Below the pieces are notes generated by a model. That model was not told the origin of the DNA. It did no database searches and saw only the letters and a list, made by a program, of their open reading frames with translations. From positions 248,001 to 312,000 of the forward strand of contig NZ_JABBGM010000003.1 in assembly GCF_012927405.1 (NCBI RefSeq): a DNA stretch of 64,000 bases, in the 5' to 3' direction. Each line of letters opens with the position of its first letter. Positions within the stretch are counted from its first letter, which is position 1. Source of the stretch: Novosphingobium olei (GTDB lineage Bacteria > Pseudomonadota > Alphaproteobacteria > Sphingomonadales > Sphingomonadaceae). This document shows positions 24,403 through 31,634 of the stretch, piece after piece. A program made the translations under genes and the position numbers.

Positions 24403-25230
24403 TCAGGCCGCAGCCCGCGCCCAGTCGCGCGCTTCGGCCGAGGCGGTCCAGCGGATCGCGTTCTCGATCAGGCGGCGATAGACCGGGTTGGCATAAGTCA
24501 CCTCGTCATCGCCCGGCTGGAGATAGACCAGCGGGCTGTTGCCCGCGCGCTTGGCCCAGCCGATCAGGTTGCTGCCAGGCGCATGGTCCCAGCCTTCGTT
24601 CGAGAACATCGTGCCCTCGATCGCGGCGGTGGCCGAATAGAAGTTGTCGCGCTCGAACCGGTAGTCCGAGCGCAGCAGCGGAACGACGTCCTGCTCGAAG
24701 ATCTCGGCGAGGTAAAGCTCGTCGGTCAGCGCAAACATCGGCGGTATGCCGGCCATGACCGGGTGATCGGGCGCGACCACCTGCGCGTTGTAGCTCGCCT
24801 GGTGGCGATAGCCCGAATCGAGCCGCGCCGCGCCGCGCAAGGTGGCGGCGCGATAGAGAAAGCGCCCGCCGACGATTTCGGCAAAGCCTTCCCAGGCAGG
24901 CCAGCCGGCAATCGCGTGGTGCGTGGCGACCACGCCGATGCCCCGCTCCAGCAACCGTTCGATCCCTTCGCGCACCGCGTCGGGGATCGGCATCGGAGCG
25001 CCCGGAACGGGTCCATGGAAATCGATGCCGGGCATATCATAGAGTAGCAGCACGTCGAACTGATCGGCCAGATCGGGCTGCATCAGCAGCGACGCGGCGG
25101 GCTGGTCGACGAAGGTGACCGAAATGCCCTCCATGCCATCGAACAGCGCGGCATAGGCGTTGCGGTCGAACGGATGGCCGCGAACGGCGGCAAGGACCTT
25201 CAATGGGGCGTGATAGTCGATTGTCGGCAT
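24403..25230 (-). CDS. ThuA-like domain protein
   Basis: 275 residues of the ThuA / class I glutamine amidotransferase-like fold. Visible are LLLYDMPGIDF near residue 60, RGIGVVATHHAIAGWPAW near 95 (in place of the nucleophile elbow) and GGRFLY near 120. The later segment resembles ThuA proteins with DELYLAE near 168 and PLVYLQPGDDE near 232. ThuA was described in trehalose/disaccharide utilisation in rhizobia, but the biochemical role is unsettled. There is no catalytic Cys at the elbow (VATHHA), as in many ThuA proteins. It is convergent with the TonB receptor and could handle sugars from the same locus; that link is inference. Confidence 0.75.
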   Translation of the reverse strand: MPTIDYHAPLKVLAAVRGHPFDRNAYAALFDGMEGISVTFVDQPAASLLMQPDLADQFDVLLLYDMPGIDFHGPVPGAPMPIPDAVREGIERLLERGIGVVATHHAIAGWPAWEGFAEIVGGRFLYRAATLRGAARLDSGYRHQASYNAQVVAPDHPVMAGIPPMFALTDELYLAEIFEQDVVPLLRSDYRFERDNFYSATAAIEGTMFSNEGWDHAPGSNLIGWAKRAGNSPLVYLQPGDDEVTYANPVYRRLIENAIRWTASAEARDWARAAA

Positions 25231-25308
25231 GCAGCCTTGGTACCACCCTGCCCTCCGAGCGCGATGCCCACTTTGGATAGGGGCCGGCTTGCCGACGGCT
25301 TGGGGCGA

Positions 25309-25974
25309 TCAGTCCCAGTTGCCGACGAGCGCCATTTCCTCGTCTGCGCCCAGCGGCGACGTCGCGCCGATGCGGCGGTAGGCGTCCTCGATCGCCGGCG
25401 ACGGCGCACTGTTTTCGGACGATGCCGCGTCGCCTTGCGCCTCGATCACCCAGCGTCCGTTGCGGCGACAGGCAAGGCCGCTGGCGCGCGCGAGGGTGTA
25501 TTCGCGGCACCAGCTGCCGTCGGCGGCCCGCACCGTCAGCACGGGCGTCAGCATCCGGCCATCGGCGAGATGCGCGGTGCGCCCGGAAGACGTGCCTTCG
25601 AGCGCGAGCGACACGGGATCGGCCGCGCTCTTGGCTGCACGCGGCCTTAGCGCCGAGACGACACCCGCTGCGACCATTGCCATGGCAGCGACGATCATGG
25701 CCAGGCGCTGCCAGCTCCAAGCCCCCGGCCGTGGTGCCGCCACAGTCTGCGGCCGGGCATGGCCTCGGCTCAGCCGCTCGACAATTTCAGGCTCGACCGA
25801 TGGTGTGCGGCGCGTGGTGCGGTCGGCAAGCTGGCGGTCGCGGTCGCGCCATTCGAGCGCCAGGCGGGCCAGCACCACGTCGGCGGCGAGTTCGCGGTCG
25901 AACGCGGCTTCCTCATCGGCGGTCATCGCACCGTCGAGATAGGCAGCAAGGCGTTCTTCGGTGTGGTCGCTCAT
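25309..25974 (-). CDS. membrane anti-sigma-factor-like protein without a neighbouring sigma gene
   Basis: 221 residues from the ATG at 25974. The N-terminus (EERLAAYLDGAMTADEEAAFDREL) is the helical zinc-finger-like domain of anti-sigma factors, here lacking the HxxxCxxC ligands. One membrane segment lies near residues 88-106 (LAMIVAAMAMVAAGVVSAL), and the periplasmic C-terminal domain carries WCREYTL and ACRRNGRWVIEAQ with two cysteines. Such proteins are normally co-transcribed with an ECF sigma factor; none lies upstream (next gene arsR, opposite strand) or downstream. It may act on a distant sigma factor or be a remnant. Confidence 0.7.
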   Translation of the reverse strand: MSDHTEERLAAYLDGAMTADEEAAFDRELAADVVLARLALEWRDRDRQLADRTTRRTPSVEPEIVERLSRGHARPQTVAAPRPGAWSWQRLAMIVAAMAMVAAGVVSALRPRAAKSAADPVSLALEGTSSGRTAHLADGRMLTPVLTVRAADGSWCREYTLARASGLACRRNGRWVIEAQGDAASSENSAPSPAIEDAYRRIGATSPLGADEEMALVGNWD

Positions 25975-26311
25975 CACCGTGTCTCCGCAGTACGGGGCAT
26001 TCCGGCGGGGATTTCCGCGCGGGCGGACACAAGACCGCTGCACACCGAAACGCTCGGCACGGCGGAAGCTTGTGCAATGGGATGGTAACGCAATTCACGG
26101 GGCCAGACGAGCAGACAAGTCCCTGTGACACCTGTACAAGCGCGACCAGTACGGCAGCGATCCGCGCGGTATCGGAGCAATCGTCCGTGACGCAGCGATA
26201 GCGCGCGTTGCAGGGAGATCGCCGATCGCATCGTCATAATGCCAAGTGTCCTCCTCCCCGCGGTTAAGATCAAGGAAATAGTCGGATGACTCAGGGGGCG
26301 AGTGTGATCGG
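25975..26311. other. intergenic region between the anti-sigma-like gene and the ars promoter
   Basis: No convincing gene. An open frame on the minus strand (26237 to 25974, 87 codons) abuts the anti-sigma start with TGATG but is Arg-rich, has poor codon bias and no sigma-factor motifs. It has GGGGAGGAGG upstream, which keeps the question slightly open. The region must hold the promoter for the anti-sigma gene, not pinpointed. Confidence 0.4.
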
Positions 26312-26346
26312 TTGACGACCTTTCGACATTTCGACAATATTCGAAA
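26312..26346 (+). promoter_or_regulatory. ars promoter with overlapping ArsR operator
   Basis: TTGACG (26312-26317), a 17-bp spacer and CAATAT (26335-26340) form a good sigma-70 promoter. The palindrome TTTCGA-N6-TCGAAA (26329-26334, 26341-26346) brackets the -10 exactly, and an extra half site TTTCGACA lies at 26321. Transcription should begin near 26347-26348, at the arsR ATG itself. Repression by ArsR bound over the -10, released by As(III), follows from the geometry and the family. Confidence 0.7.
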
Positions 26347-26347
26347 C

Positions 26348-26707
26348 ATGGATTCAGACGAGCAAGCTTCCCACGTCGTCCGTGCGCTCGGCGCGCTGGC
26401 GCAGGACCATCGCCTCGCAGCGTTTCGCCTGCTGATCGAGGCCGGCGGCAACGGCCTTGCCGCGGGCGAGCTTGCCGCGCGCCTTGCGCTCGCGCCATCC
26501 TCGCTCAGCCATCACCTTGCGCTGCTGGCACAGGCCGGGCTGGTCAGCCAGGAACGCCGCAGCCGTTCGATCATCTATCGCGCCGACCTGGCGGCGATGA
26601 GCGCGCTGATCGGCTACCTGACCGAAAATTGCTGCGGCGGGGCGGACTGCGGGATCGCCGTCCCCGCCTGCACCATTCCCGCCCCTTGCGAGGGAGCGGC
26701 AGCTTGA
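26348..26707 (+). CDS. arsR: ArsR-family arsenite-responsive repressor
   Basis: 119 residues with a winged helix (ALGALAQDHRLAAFRLLIEAG, then LALAPSSLSHHLALLAQAGLV as recognition region). The metal-binding cysteines are not in the classic alpha-3 ELCVC motif. They are C-terminal instead, NCCGGADCG near residue 97, followed by two more cysteines, the pattern of the third class of ArsR repressors seen in alphaproteobacteria. The start at 26348 has no ribosome-binding site and coincides with the predicted transcription start, so it is probably translated from a leaderless mRNA. The next gene starts inside its stop codon. Confidence 0.85.
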   Translation: MDSDEQASHVVRALGALAQDHRLAAFRLLIEAGGNGLAAGELAARLALAPSSLSHHLALLAQAGLVSQERRSRSIIYRADLAAMSALIGYLTENCCGGADCGIAVPACTIPAPCEGAAA

Positions 26708-27384
26708 CCCGCCCGATTCTGGCAGAGGCCGTCGGCAGCTTCCTTCTGTTTGCGACCGTAATCGGCTCGGGCGTGATGGGCGAAAGCCTGTCGCAGGGCA
26801 ACGTCGCGGTGGCGCTGCTGGGCAATACCATCGCCACCGGCGCGATGCTCTACGTGCTGATCACCATGCTCGGGCCGATCTCCGGCGCGCATTTCAATCC
26901 GGCGGTAACGCTGGTGTTCCGCATCCTCGGCGCGCTCGATACGCGCCAGGCGCTGGGGCACGTTGCGGCGCAGATCGCGGGCGGCATCCTTGGCGTGTGG
27001 TGCGCACACGCGATGTTCGGGCTCGATGTGCTGCAGTTGTCGACCAAGGCGCGCAGCGGCGCGGGCCAGTGGACCGGCGAGGTGGTGGCGACGTTCGGTC
27101 TGGTGCTGACGATCCTCGGCACCCTGCACCATCGGCCCCGCGCGGTCCCAGCCGCGGTTGCGCTCTATATTACCGCCGCCTACTGGTTCACCTCCTCGAC
27201 GAGCTTCGCCAATCCCGCGATCACGCTGGCGCGCAGCCTGTCGGACACCTTCGCCGGCATCGCGCCTGTCGATGCCGCCCCGTTCATCGCCTGCCAGCTG
27301 GCCGGCGCCCTGCTCGCGCTTGGCGTTGCCCGGCTGTTGTTCCCGCAAGCCGAGCTCGACAAGGACGCCACCGCCGATGCCTGA
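26704..27384 (+). CDS. aqpS: aquaglyceroporin for arsenite efflux (AqpS type)
   Basis: 226 residues starting at TTG 26704, which overlaps the arsR stop (TTGA) behind GGGAG. Six membrane segments and the two MIP-family NPA boxes, HFNPAVT near residue 66 and FANPAIT near 172. In Sinorhizobium meliloti the operon arsR-aqpS-arsC-arsH uses this channel in place of an ArsB or Acr3 pump: arsenate is reduced inside by ArsC and arsenite leaves by diffusion. The same order here supports the same role. No arsB/acr3 is present in the window. Confidence 0.87.
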   Translation: MTRPILAEAVGSFLLFATVIGSGVMGESLSQGNVAVALLGNTIATGAMLYVLITMLGPISGAHFNPAVTLVFRILGALDTRQALGHVAAQIAGGILGVWCAHAMFGLDVLQLSTKARSGAGQWTGEVVATFGLVLTILGTLHHRPRAVPAAVALYITAAYWFTSSTSFANPAITLARSLSDTFAGIAPVDAAPFIACQLAGALLALGVARLLFPQAELDKDATADA

Positions 27385-27835
27385 AACCGCCACCCCAACC
27401 GCTCCCGCTCCGGTCGACATCGTCGTCTACCACAACCCTGCCTGCGGCACTTCGCGCAACACGCTGGCGATGATCCGCAACGCGGGGATCGAGCCGCACG
27501 TGGTCGAATATCTCAAGACCCCGCCGACCCGCTCGCTGCTCGAAAGCCTGATCGCGCGGGCCGGGATCACCGTGCGAAATCTGCTGCGCGCCAAGGGCGA
27601 TCTCTACGACCAGCTCGGCCTTGCCGACGAAAGCCTGTCCGACGCGGCGCTGCTCGATGCGATGATGGCGCACCCCATCCTGATCAACCGACCGCTGGTG
27701 GTCTCGCCGCTGGGCGTGCGGCTGTGCCGTCCGTCGGAACTGGTGCTCGATCTGCTCCCCGCCGCGCAGCAGGGCGCGTTCGCCAAGGAAGATGGCGAAC
27801 AGGTGGTCGATGCGGCAGGCAACCGCGTCGGATGA
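27377..27835 (+). CDS. arsC: arsenate reductase, glutaredoxin-coupled type
   Basis: 152 residues from the ATG at 27377, inside the end of aqpS by 8 bp. The thioredoxin-fold ArsC motif [10 protein letters not shown] gives catalytic Cys23, and [17 protein letters not shown] near residue 96 contains the Arg residues expected to stabilise the arsenate adduct. It reduces As(V) to As(III) with glutathione and glutaredoxin. A Pro-rich ten-residue N-terminal extension precedes the fold. Its stop overlaps the arsH ATG by 4 bp. Confidence 0.9.
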   Translation: MPETATPTAPAPVDIVVYHNPACGTSRNTLAMIRNAGIEPHVVEYLKTPPTRSLLESLIARAGITVRNLLRAKGDLYDQLGLADESLSDAALLDAMMAHPILINRPLVVSPLGVRLCRPSELVLDLLPAAQQGAFAKEDGEQVVDAAGNRVG

Positions 27836-28581
27836 ACGATAGCAAGCATGGTCGTCTGCGCACGCTCGATGCGCCGGGCGTGCTGCCTGCGCTAAAGCCT
27901 GCCTATCTCGACGCGAGTCCGGCGCTGGGTCTTGGCCCGCTCGATCACCCGCCCCGCATCCTGCTGCTCTATGGCTCGCTGCGCGAACGCTCGTTTTCGC
28001 GGCTGGCGGTGGAGGAAGCGGCGCGGCTGCTTCATCACTTCGGCTGCGAAACACGGATCTTCGACCCTTCCGATCTGCCCCTTCCCGACCAGGTGGCGGG
28101 CGACGATCATCCCGCCGTCCATGAACTGCGCGAACATTCGCTCTGGTCGGAAGGACAAGTCTGGTGCAGCCCGGAACGGCACGGCCAGATCACCGGGATC
28201 ATGAAGGCGCAGATCGACCACCTGCCCCTTGCCTACAAGGGCCTGCGCCCGACGCAGGGGCGCACGCTGGCGGTGATGCAGGTCTGCGCAGGGTCGCAAT
28301 CGTTCAACTCGGTCAATACGTTGCGAGTGCTGGGCCGGTGGATGCGGATGTTCACCATCCCCAACCAGTCGAGCGTGGCCAAGGCCTATGAGGAGTTCGA
28401 CGAGGCGGGCCGGATGCGGCCGTCCAGCTATTACGACCGCATCGTCGACGTGATGGAGGAACTGGTCCGCTTCACCGTCCTGCTGCGACCGCATGCCGAT
28501 CGCCTGGTGGATCGCTATTCGGAACGGGTCGAACAGGACCGTCCGGTTTCCGCTGCATCCTCGATCCTCTCTTCCATCTGA
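27832..28581 (+). CDS. arsH: ArsH NADPH-dependent FMN reductase / organoarsenical oxidase
   Basis: 249 residues of the NADPH:FMN reductase family, flavodoxin-like fold. The phosphate loop [11 protein letters not shown] near residue 45 and [23 protein letters not shown] near 147 are ArsH-specific. Known ArsH proteins oxidise trivalent organoarsenicals and reduce quinones or oxygen. Cytoplasmic. Last gene of the four-gene operon, coupled to arsC by an ATGA overlap. No clear terminator hairpin with a U-tract follows before the next promoter. Confidence 0.9.
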   Translation: MNDSKHGRLRTLDAPGVLPALKPAYLDASPALGLGPLDHPPRILLLYGSLRERSFSRLAVEEAARLLHHFGCETRIFDPSDLPLPDQVAGDDHPAVHELREHSLWSEGQVWCSPERHGQITGIMKAQIDHLPLAYKGLRPTQGRTLAVMQVCAGSQSFNSVNTLRVLGRWMRMFTIPNQSSVAKAYEEFDEAGRMRPSSYYDRIVDVMEELVRFTVLLRPHADRLVDRYSERVEQDRPVSAASSILSSI

Positions 28582-28632
28582 AGCCGGCGCCGCAAGAAGT
28601 TCTTCTTGGGGGGTGTGTAGCAAAGCATTTGC

Positions 28633-28663
28633 TTGACGCTCATGAGTCTATCAAATAGATAGA
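28633..28663 (+). promoter_or_regulatory. promoter with a palindromic operator, start of the sulfur locus
   Basis: TTGACG (28633-28638) is followed after 17 bp by TAGATA (28656-28661), a modest -10. A perfect palindrome TCTATC-N5-GATAGA (28647-28652, 28658-28663) covers the spacer end and the -10, a place where a repressor would block transcription. No regulator gene is adjacent, and I cannot name the protein that binds. Confidence 0.5.
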
Positions 28664-28721
28664 GATTAACCCGAGGGTAACGGAGTCCAGGCCGTTCCCT
28701 TCGTTTCAAGGGTTCCTGGAC

Positions 28722-28774
28722 CGCGGCATTTTACGGGCAAGCTTTGCTCCGCGTGACCAATAGCTAAAGCGCGC
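28722..28774 (+). promoter_or_regulatory. SAM-II-like riboswitch aptamer
   Basis: Features shared with the SAM-II class: stem P1 CGCGG (28722-28726) / CCGCG (28749-28753); a loop beginning with ATTTTAC and ending in TTGCT; then CGCGTGA, a short A/C-rich stretch CCAAT, and the hallmark AGCTAAA (28762-28768). The classic metX SAM-II aptamer has CGCGUGAUAAAUG then UAGCUAAA in the same place. A longer hairpin (GTCCAGG 28685-28691 with CCTGGAC 28715-28721) sits directly before it. SAM-II elements are alphaproteobacterial and reduce expression when SAM is abundant, usually by hiding a ribosome-binding site. Not confirmed by a covariance search. Confidence 0.7.
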
Positions 28775-28826
28775 GACACCAGGGCGACATCGCCAGGCGT
28801 CGTGTTCCCCTCAACAACGAGGTGAC

Positions 28827-28856
28827 ATGATGCGCATGACCATGATGCGCGGCTAG
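28827..28856 (+). CDS. methionine-rich leader peptide
   Basis: A nine-codon ORF, MMRMTMMRG then TAG, with five Met codons, behind GAGGTGA. It lies 53 nt after the SAM-II-like core and 328 nt before the TonB receptor start. The following RNA can form competing stems: 28887-28895 with 28902-28910, or 28906-28910 with 28925-28929. Ribosome stalling on the Met codons when charged tRNA-Met is scarce could shift that choice, as in amino-acid attenuators. The ORF is too short to judge by codon use, so it is a reasoned proposal. Confidence 0.5.
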   Translation: MMRMTMMRG

Positions 28857-28984
28857 GCCGCGTAACGGCAGGACCAGGAGCAGACGGGCGCCCCTTTGGA
28901 CGGGAGGCGCGACGGCTTCTCCTTGCGCCGTAAAACCCAGACACATCAGCACTTCCGCCGCCATCGCGCGGCAGGGGGATCGCC

Positions 28985-29149
28985 ATGCACAGACTGACGC
29001 AGGCCGACCTGCGCGATCTGGCGCGATATCCGGTGTCTTTGCAGCAGATCATCGCCGCCCTCGCTGGCGTCGAGCTTTCGGCATGCGCCGAAGGCCTGCC
29101 CCGCACTGCGCCCGCCGCGCCCGCGTCCGCAGAGAACCGGCCCGACTAA
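28985..29149 (+). CDS. 54-residue small protein between leader and TonB receptor
   Basis: ATG 28985 to TAA 29147-29149, with GGGGGA 5 nt upstream of the start. The protein begins MHRLTQADLRDLARYPV, then two amphipathic helices (LQQIIAALAGVEL), one Cys, and an Ala/Pro-rich tail. It has no signal peptide or membrane segment. The stop lies 35 bp before the TonB receptor ATG, so it could be a small regulator, an accessory protein or a translation-coupling ORF. Unrecognised and small enough to be skipped by gene callers. Confidence 0.5.
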   Translation: MHRLTQADLRDLARYPVSLQQIIAALAGVELSACAEGLPRTAPAAPASAENRPD

Positions 29150-29184
29150 GCATCCGCAAAAAACGAAGGTTCAGGGATCGACCA

Positions 29185-31602
29185 ATGAAGAACGTACCGA
29201 ACACTGTCAGCACCGCGCTTCTTGCTTCGGCAAGCGCGCTCGCCCTTTTCGCCAGCCCTGCGTTCGCCGCCAATGGCGCGGCCGAGGAGCAGGCGTCCTC
29301 TTCCGCCGCCACGCTCGCACCGTCGGACGCGGCTGACGAAGGTGGCATCGTCGTCACCGGCTCGCGCCGCCGCGAAGAGAACGTGCAGGACATCCCGCTT
29401 GCCGTCTCGGTGGTCAGCGCCGCCGCGCTCGAAAAGCGGGGCGATTACACGCTCGGCCAGATCCAGCAGCAGGTGCCCAGCCTGCAGGTCTTCAGCTTCA
29501 ACCCGCGCAACACCAACATCAACATCCGCGGCCTCGGCTCCAACGTCTCGCTGACCAACGACGGGCTCGAAAACGGCGTCGGCTTCTACATCGACAACGT
29601 CTACTACGGCCGTGTCGGCCTGACCCAGTTCGACCTCGTCGACCTCGAAAGCATCGAAGTGCTGCGCGGGCCCCAGGGCACCCTGTTCGGCAAGAACACC
29701 ACCTCGGGCGTGATCAACATCACCAGCCGCAAGCCGAGCTTCGACCCCGAAGCCTCTTTCGAAGCGAGCGTCGGCAACTACGGCTACCACCAAATCCGCG
29801 GATCGGTTTCGAGCGCGGTGATCAAGGACCTGCTCGCCGTGCGCGTGTCGGGCGCGATCAGCCAGAACGACGGCTTCGTCTACAACAAGACCACGGCGAG
29901 CCGCGCGCAGGATTATCGCAACGAAAGCATCCGCGCGCAGGCGCTGTTCACGCCTTCGTCGAACCTCGAAGTTCGCGTGATCGGCGACTATTCGCGCCAG
30001 CGCCAGCACAACGTGCTCAACCTGTTCGTCGCCAACCACACGACGTATGCCGACGGCACCAGGATCGCCAACAACTTCACCGATCGCACTTCGCGCTTTG
30101 CCGGCTACACCCTGCCAAGCTTCAACGCCTTTGACCGCGTGGGCGAAGCGGACAGCCATTACCAGGCGAACATGGCGGGCTATGGCGTTTCGGGGCAGGT
30201 CGACTGGGATCTGGGCGGCGCGGCGTTGACGTCGATCACCGCCTATCGCTGGTGGGACTGGGATCCGGCCAACGATGCCGACAACACCTCGCTGCCGGTG
30301 ATCGTCAAGGCGCAGCAGGCCAACCGCCAGCGCCAGTTCAGCCAGGAAATCCGCCTTGCCAGCAAGGGCACCAACACCTTCGACTACGTCGTCGGCGCCT
30401 ACTACTTCTGGCAGACGGTGCGCGGCTATGGCGCCACCGGCTATGGCTCGGCAGCGCCGACCTGGTTCATCCCGACGGTGGCCAAGGCAGTCGCCAACGC
30501 CGCGCTCAACGGTTACGAGGTCAACTCGTATTCCGAGCCGCAGACCCGCACGATCGCGGCGTTCGGCCAGACCGACTGGCACGTCACGCCTTCGCTGACG
30601 CTCACCACGGGCCTTCGCTTCACCCACGAGGAGAAGAAGGGCAAGTTCCAGCAATGGGTGGCAAGCGCCGCCAATATCTCGGCCTTTCCCGCCGCCGTAC
30701 AAGCGGCAATCCTTGGCATCCGAGCGAACTTCAACAAGGTCGTCCCGCTCTACAAGACCAGCTTCAACGACGACAGCCTGTCGGGCCTCGCTTCGCTGAG
30801 CTGGAAGGTCGCGCCCGACGTCCTGCTCTATGGCACGTACGCGCGCGGCAACAAGTCGGGCGGGCTCAATCTGACGCAGCTGCCGGCCAGCATCACCGAC
30901 CCGACGGTGCGCCCGGAAAAGGTGAATTCGTTCGAAGCGGGCTTCAAGTCACAGTTCTGGGACCGCCGCGCCACGTTCAACGCGGCCGCGTTCCTGACCG
31001 AGATCAGCGACTATCAGACCGCCATCACCGACGTCGACCCGGCCAACCCGCTGGTCACCCGCCAGTACATCGCCAACATCCCCAAGGTCCGCTCGAAGGG
31101 TGTGGAAGGCGACTTCAACCTGGCGCTGAGCCAGCATTTCCAGGTCAACGCATCGGCCAGCTACACCGAGGCGACGTACGTCCGCTACACCAATGCCCCG
31201 GTCGCGCCCGAACAGCACGGCATCGTCAACCAGGACCTCTCGGGCGAGCAGCTGCCGGGCGTGCCCAAGTTCGCCTATACCCTTGGCGCGGATGCCAATG
31301 CGCCGCTGGGTGAACTGGGCGGGCGCGAACTGAGCATCTACGCCCACGCCGACTGGTCATACCGCACCCACTTCAACACCTCGTCGAGCAACTCGGCCTG
31401 GGCCGACGTCGCGGGCTACGGCCTGCTCAACGGCCGCATCGGCTTCAAGACCGCCGACGGCCTGTGGGATGCCTCGATCTGGGCGCGCAACCTGCTCGAC
31501 AAGAACTACTACCTCAGCCTCTCGGCCGCGACGACCGGCGTCGTCACCGGCCAGGTGGGTGAACCGCGGACCATCGGCGCCACGCTGCGCACGAAGTTCT
31601 GA
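29185..31602 (+). CDS. TonB-dependent receptor of the sulfate-ester locus
   Basis: 805 residues from the ATG at 29185 (GGGA upstream). The signal peptide ends near FASPAFAA (about residue 28). The TonB-box region is GGIVVTGSRRREENVQDIPLAVSVV, and the plug carries VEVLRGPQGTLFGKNT-type sequence (here IEVLRGPQGTLFG), followed by the barrel and a C-terminal TLRTKF. This is the common sphingomonad receptor type with open ligand range. It is first of the receptor-MFS-atsK-ppi-hupE-DUF3604 set and lies under the SAM-II-like element. It probably brings organic sulfate esters across the outer membrane; the ligand is inferred from AtsK and the regulation. Confidence 0.85.
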   Translation: MKNVPNTVSTALLASASALALFASPAFAANGAAEEQASSSAATLAPSDAADEGGIVVTGSRRREENVQDIPLAVSVVSAAALEKRGDYTLGQIQQQVPSLQVFSFNPRNTNINIRGLGSNVSLTNDGLENGVGFYIDNVYYGRVGLTQFDLVDLESIEVLRGPQGTLFGKNTTSGVINITSRKPSFDPEASFEASVGNYGYHQIRGSVSSAVIKDLLAVRVSGAISQNDGFVYNKTTASRAQDYRNESIRAQALFTPSSNLEVRVIGDYSRQRQHNVLNLFVANHTTYADGTRIANNFTDRTSRFAGYTLPSFNAFDRVGEADSHYQANMAGYGVSGQVDWDLGGAALTSITAYRWWDWDPANDADNTSLPVIVKAQQANRQRQFSQEIRLASKGTNTFDYVVGAYYFWQTVRGYGATGYGSAAPTWFIPTVAKAVANAALNGYEVNSYSEPQTRTIAAFGQTDWHVTPSLTLTTGLRFTHEEKKGKFQQWVASAANISAFPAAVQAAILGIRANFNKVVPLYKTSFNDDSLSGLASLSWKVAPDVLLYGTYARGNKSGGLNLTQLPASITDPTVRPEKVNSFEAGFKSQFWDRRATFNAAAFLTEISDYQTAITDVDPANPLVTRQYIANIPKVRSKGVEGDFNLALSQHFQVNASASYTEATYVRYTNAPVAPEQHGIVNQDLSGEQLPGVPKFAYTLGADANAPLGELGGRELSIYAHADWSYRTHFNTSSSNSAWADVAGYGLLNGRIGFKTADGLWDASIWARNLLDKNYYLSLSAATTGVVTGQVGEPRTIGATLRTKF

Positions 31603-31634
31603 TCCCACCAGCCAGACGATCAAGGAGCCGCGTC

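Noticed and set aside
25974..26237. 87-codon minus-strand ORF ending at the anti-sigma start, considered as a sigma-factor remnant
   Set aside because: No sigma region 2 or 4 motifs, Arg-rich, poor codon bias. Kept only as a note.
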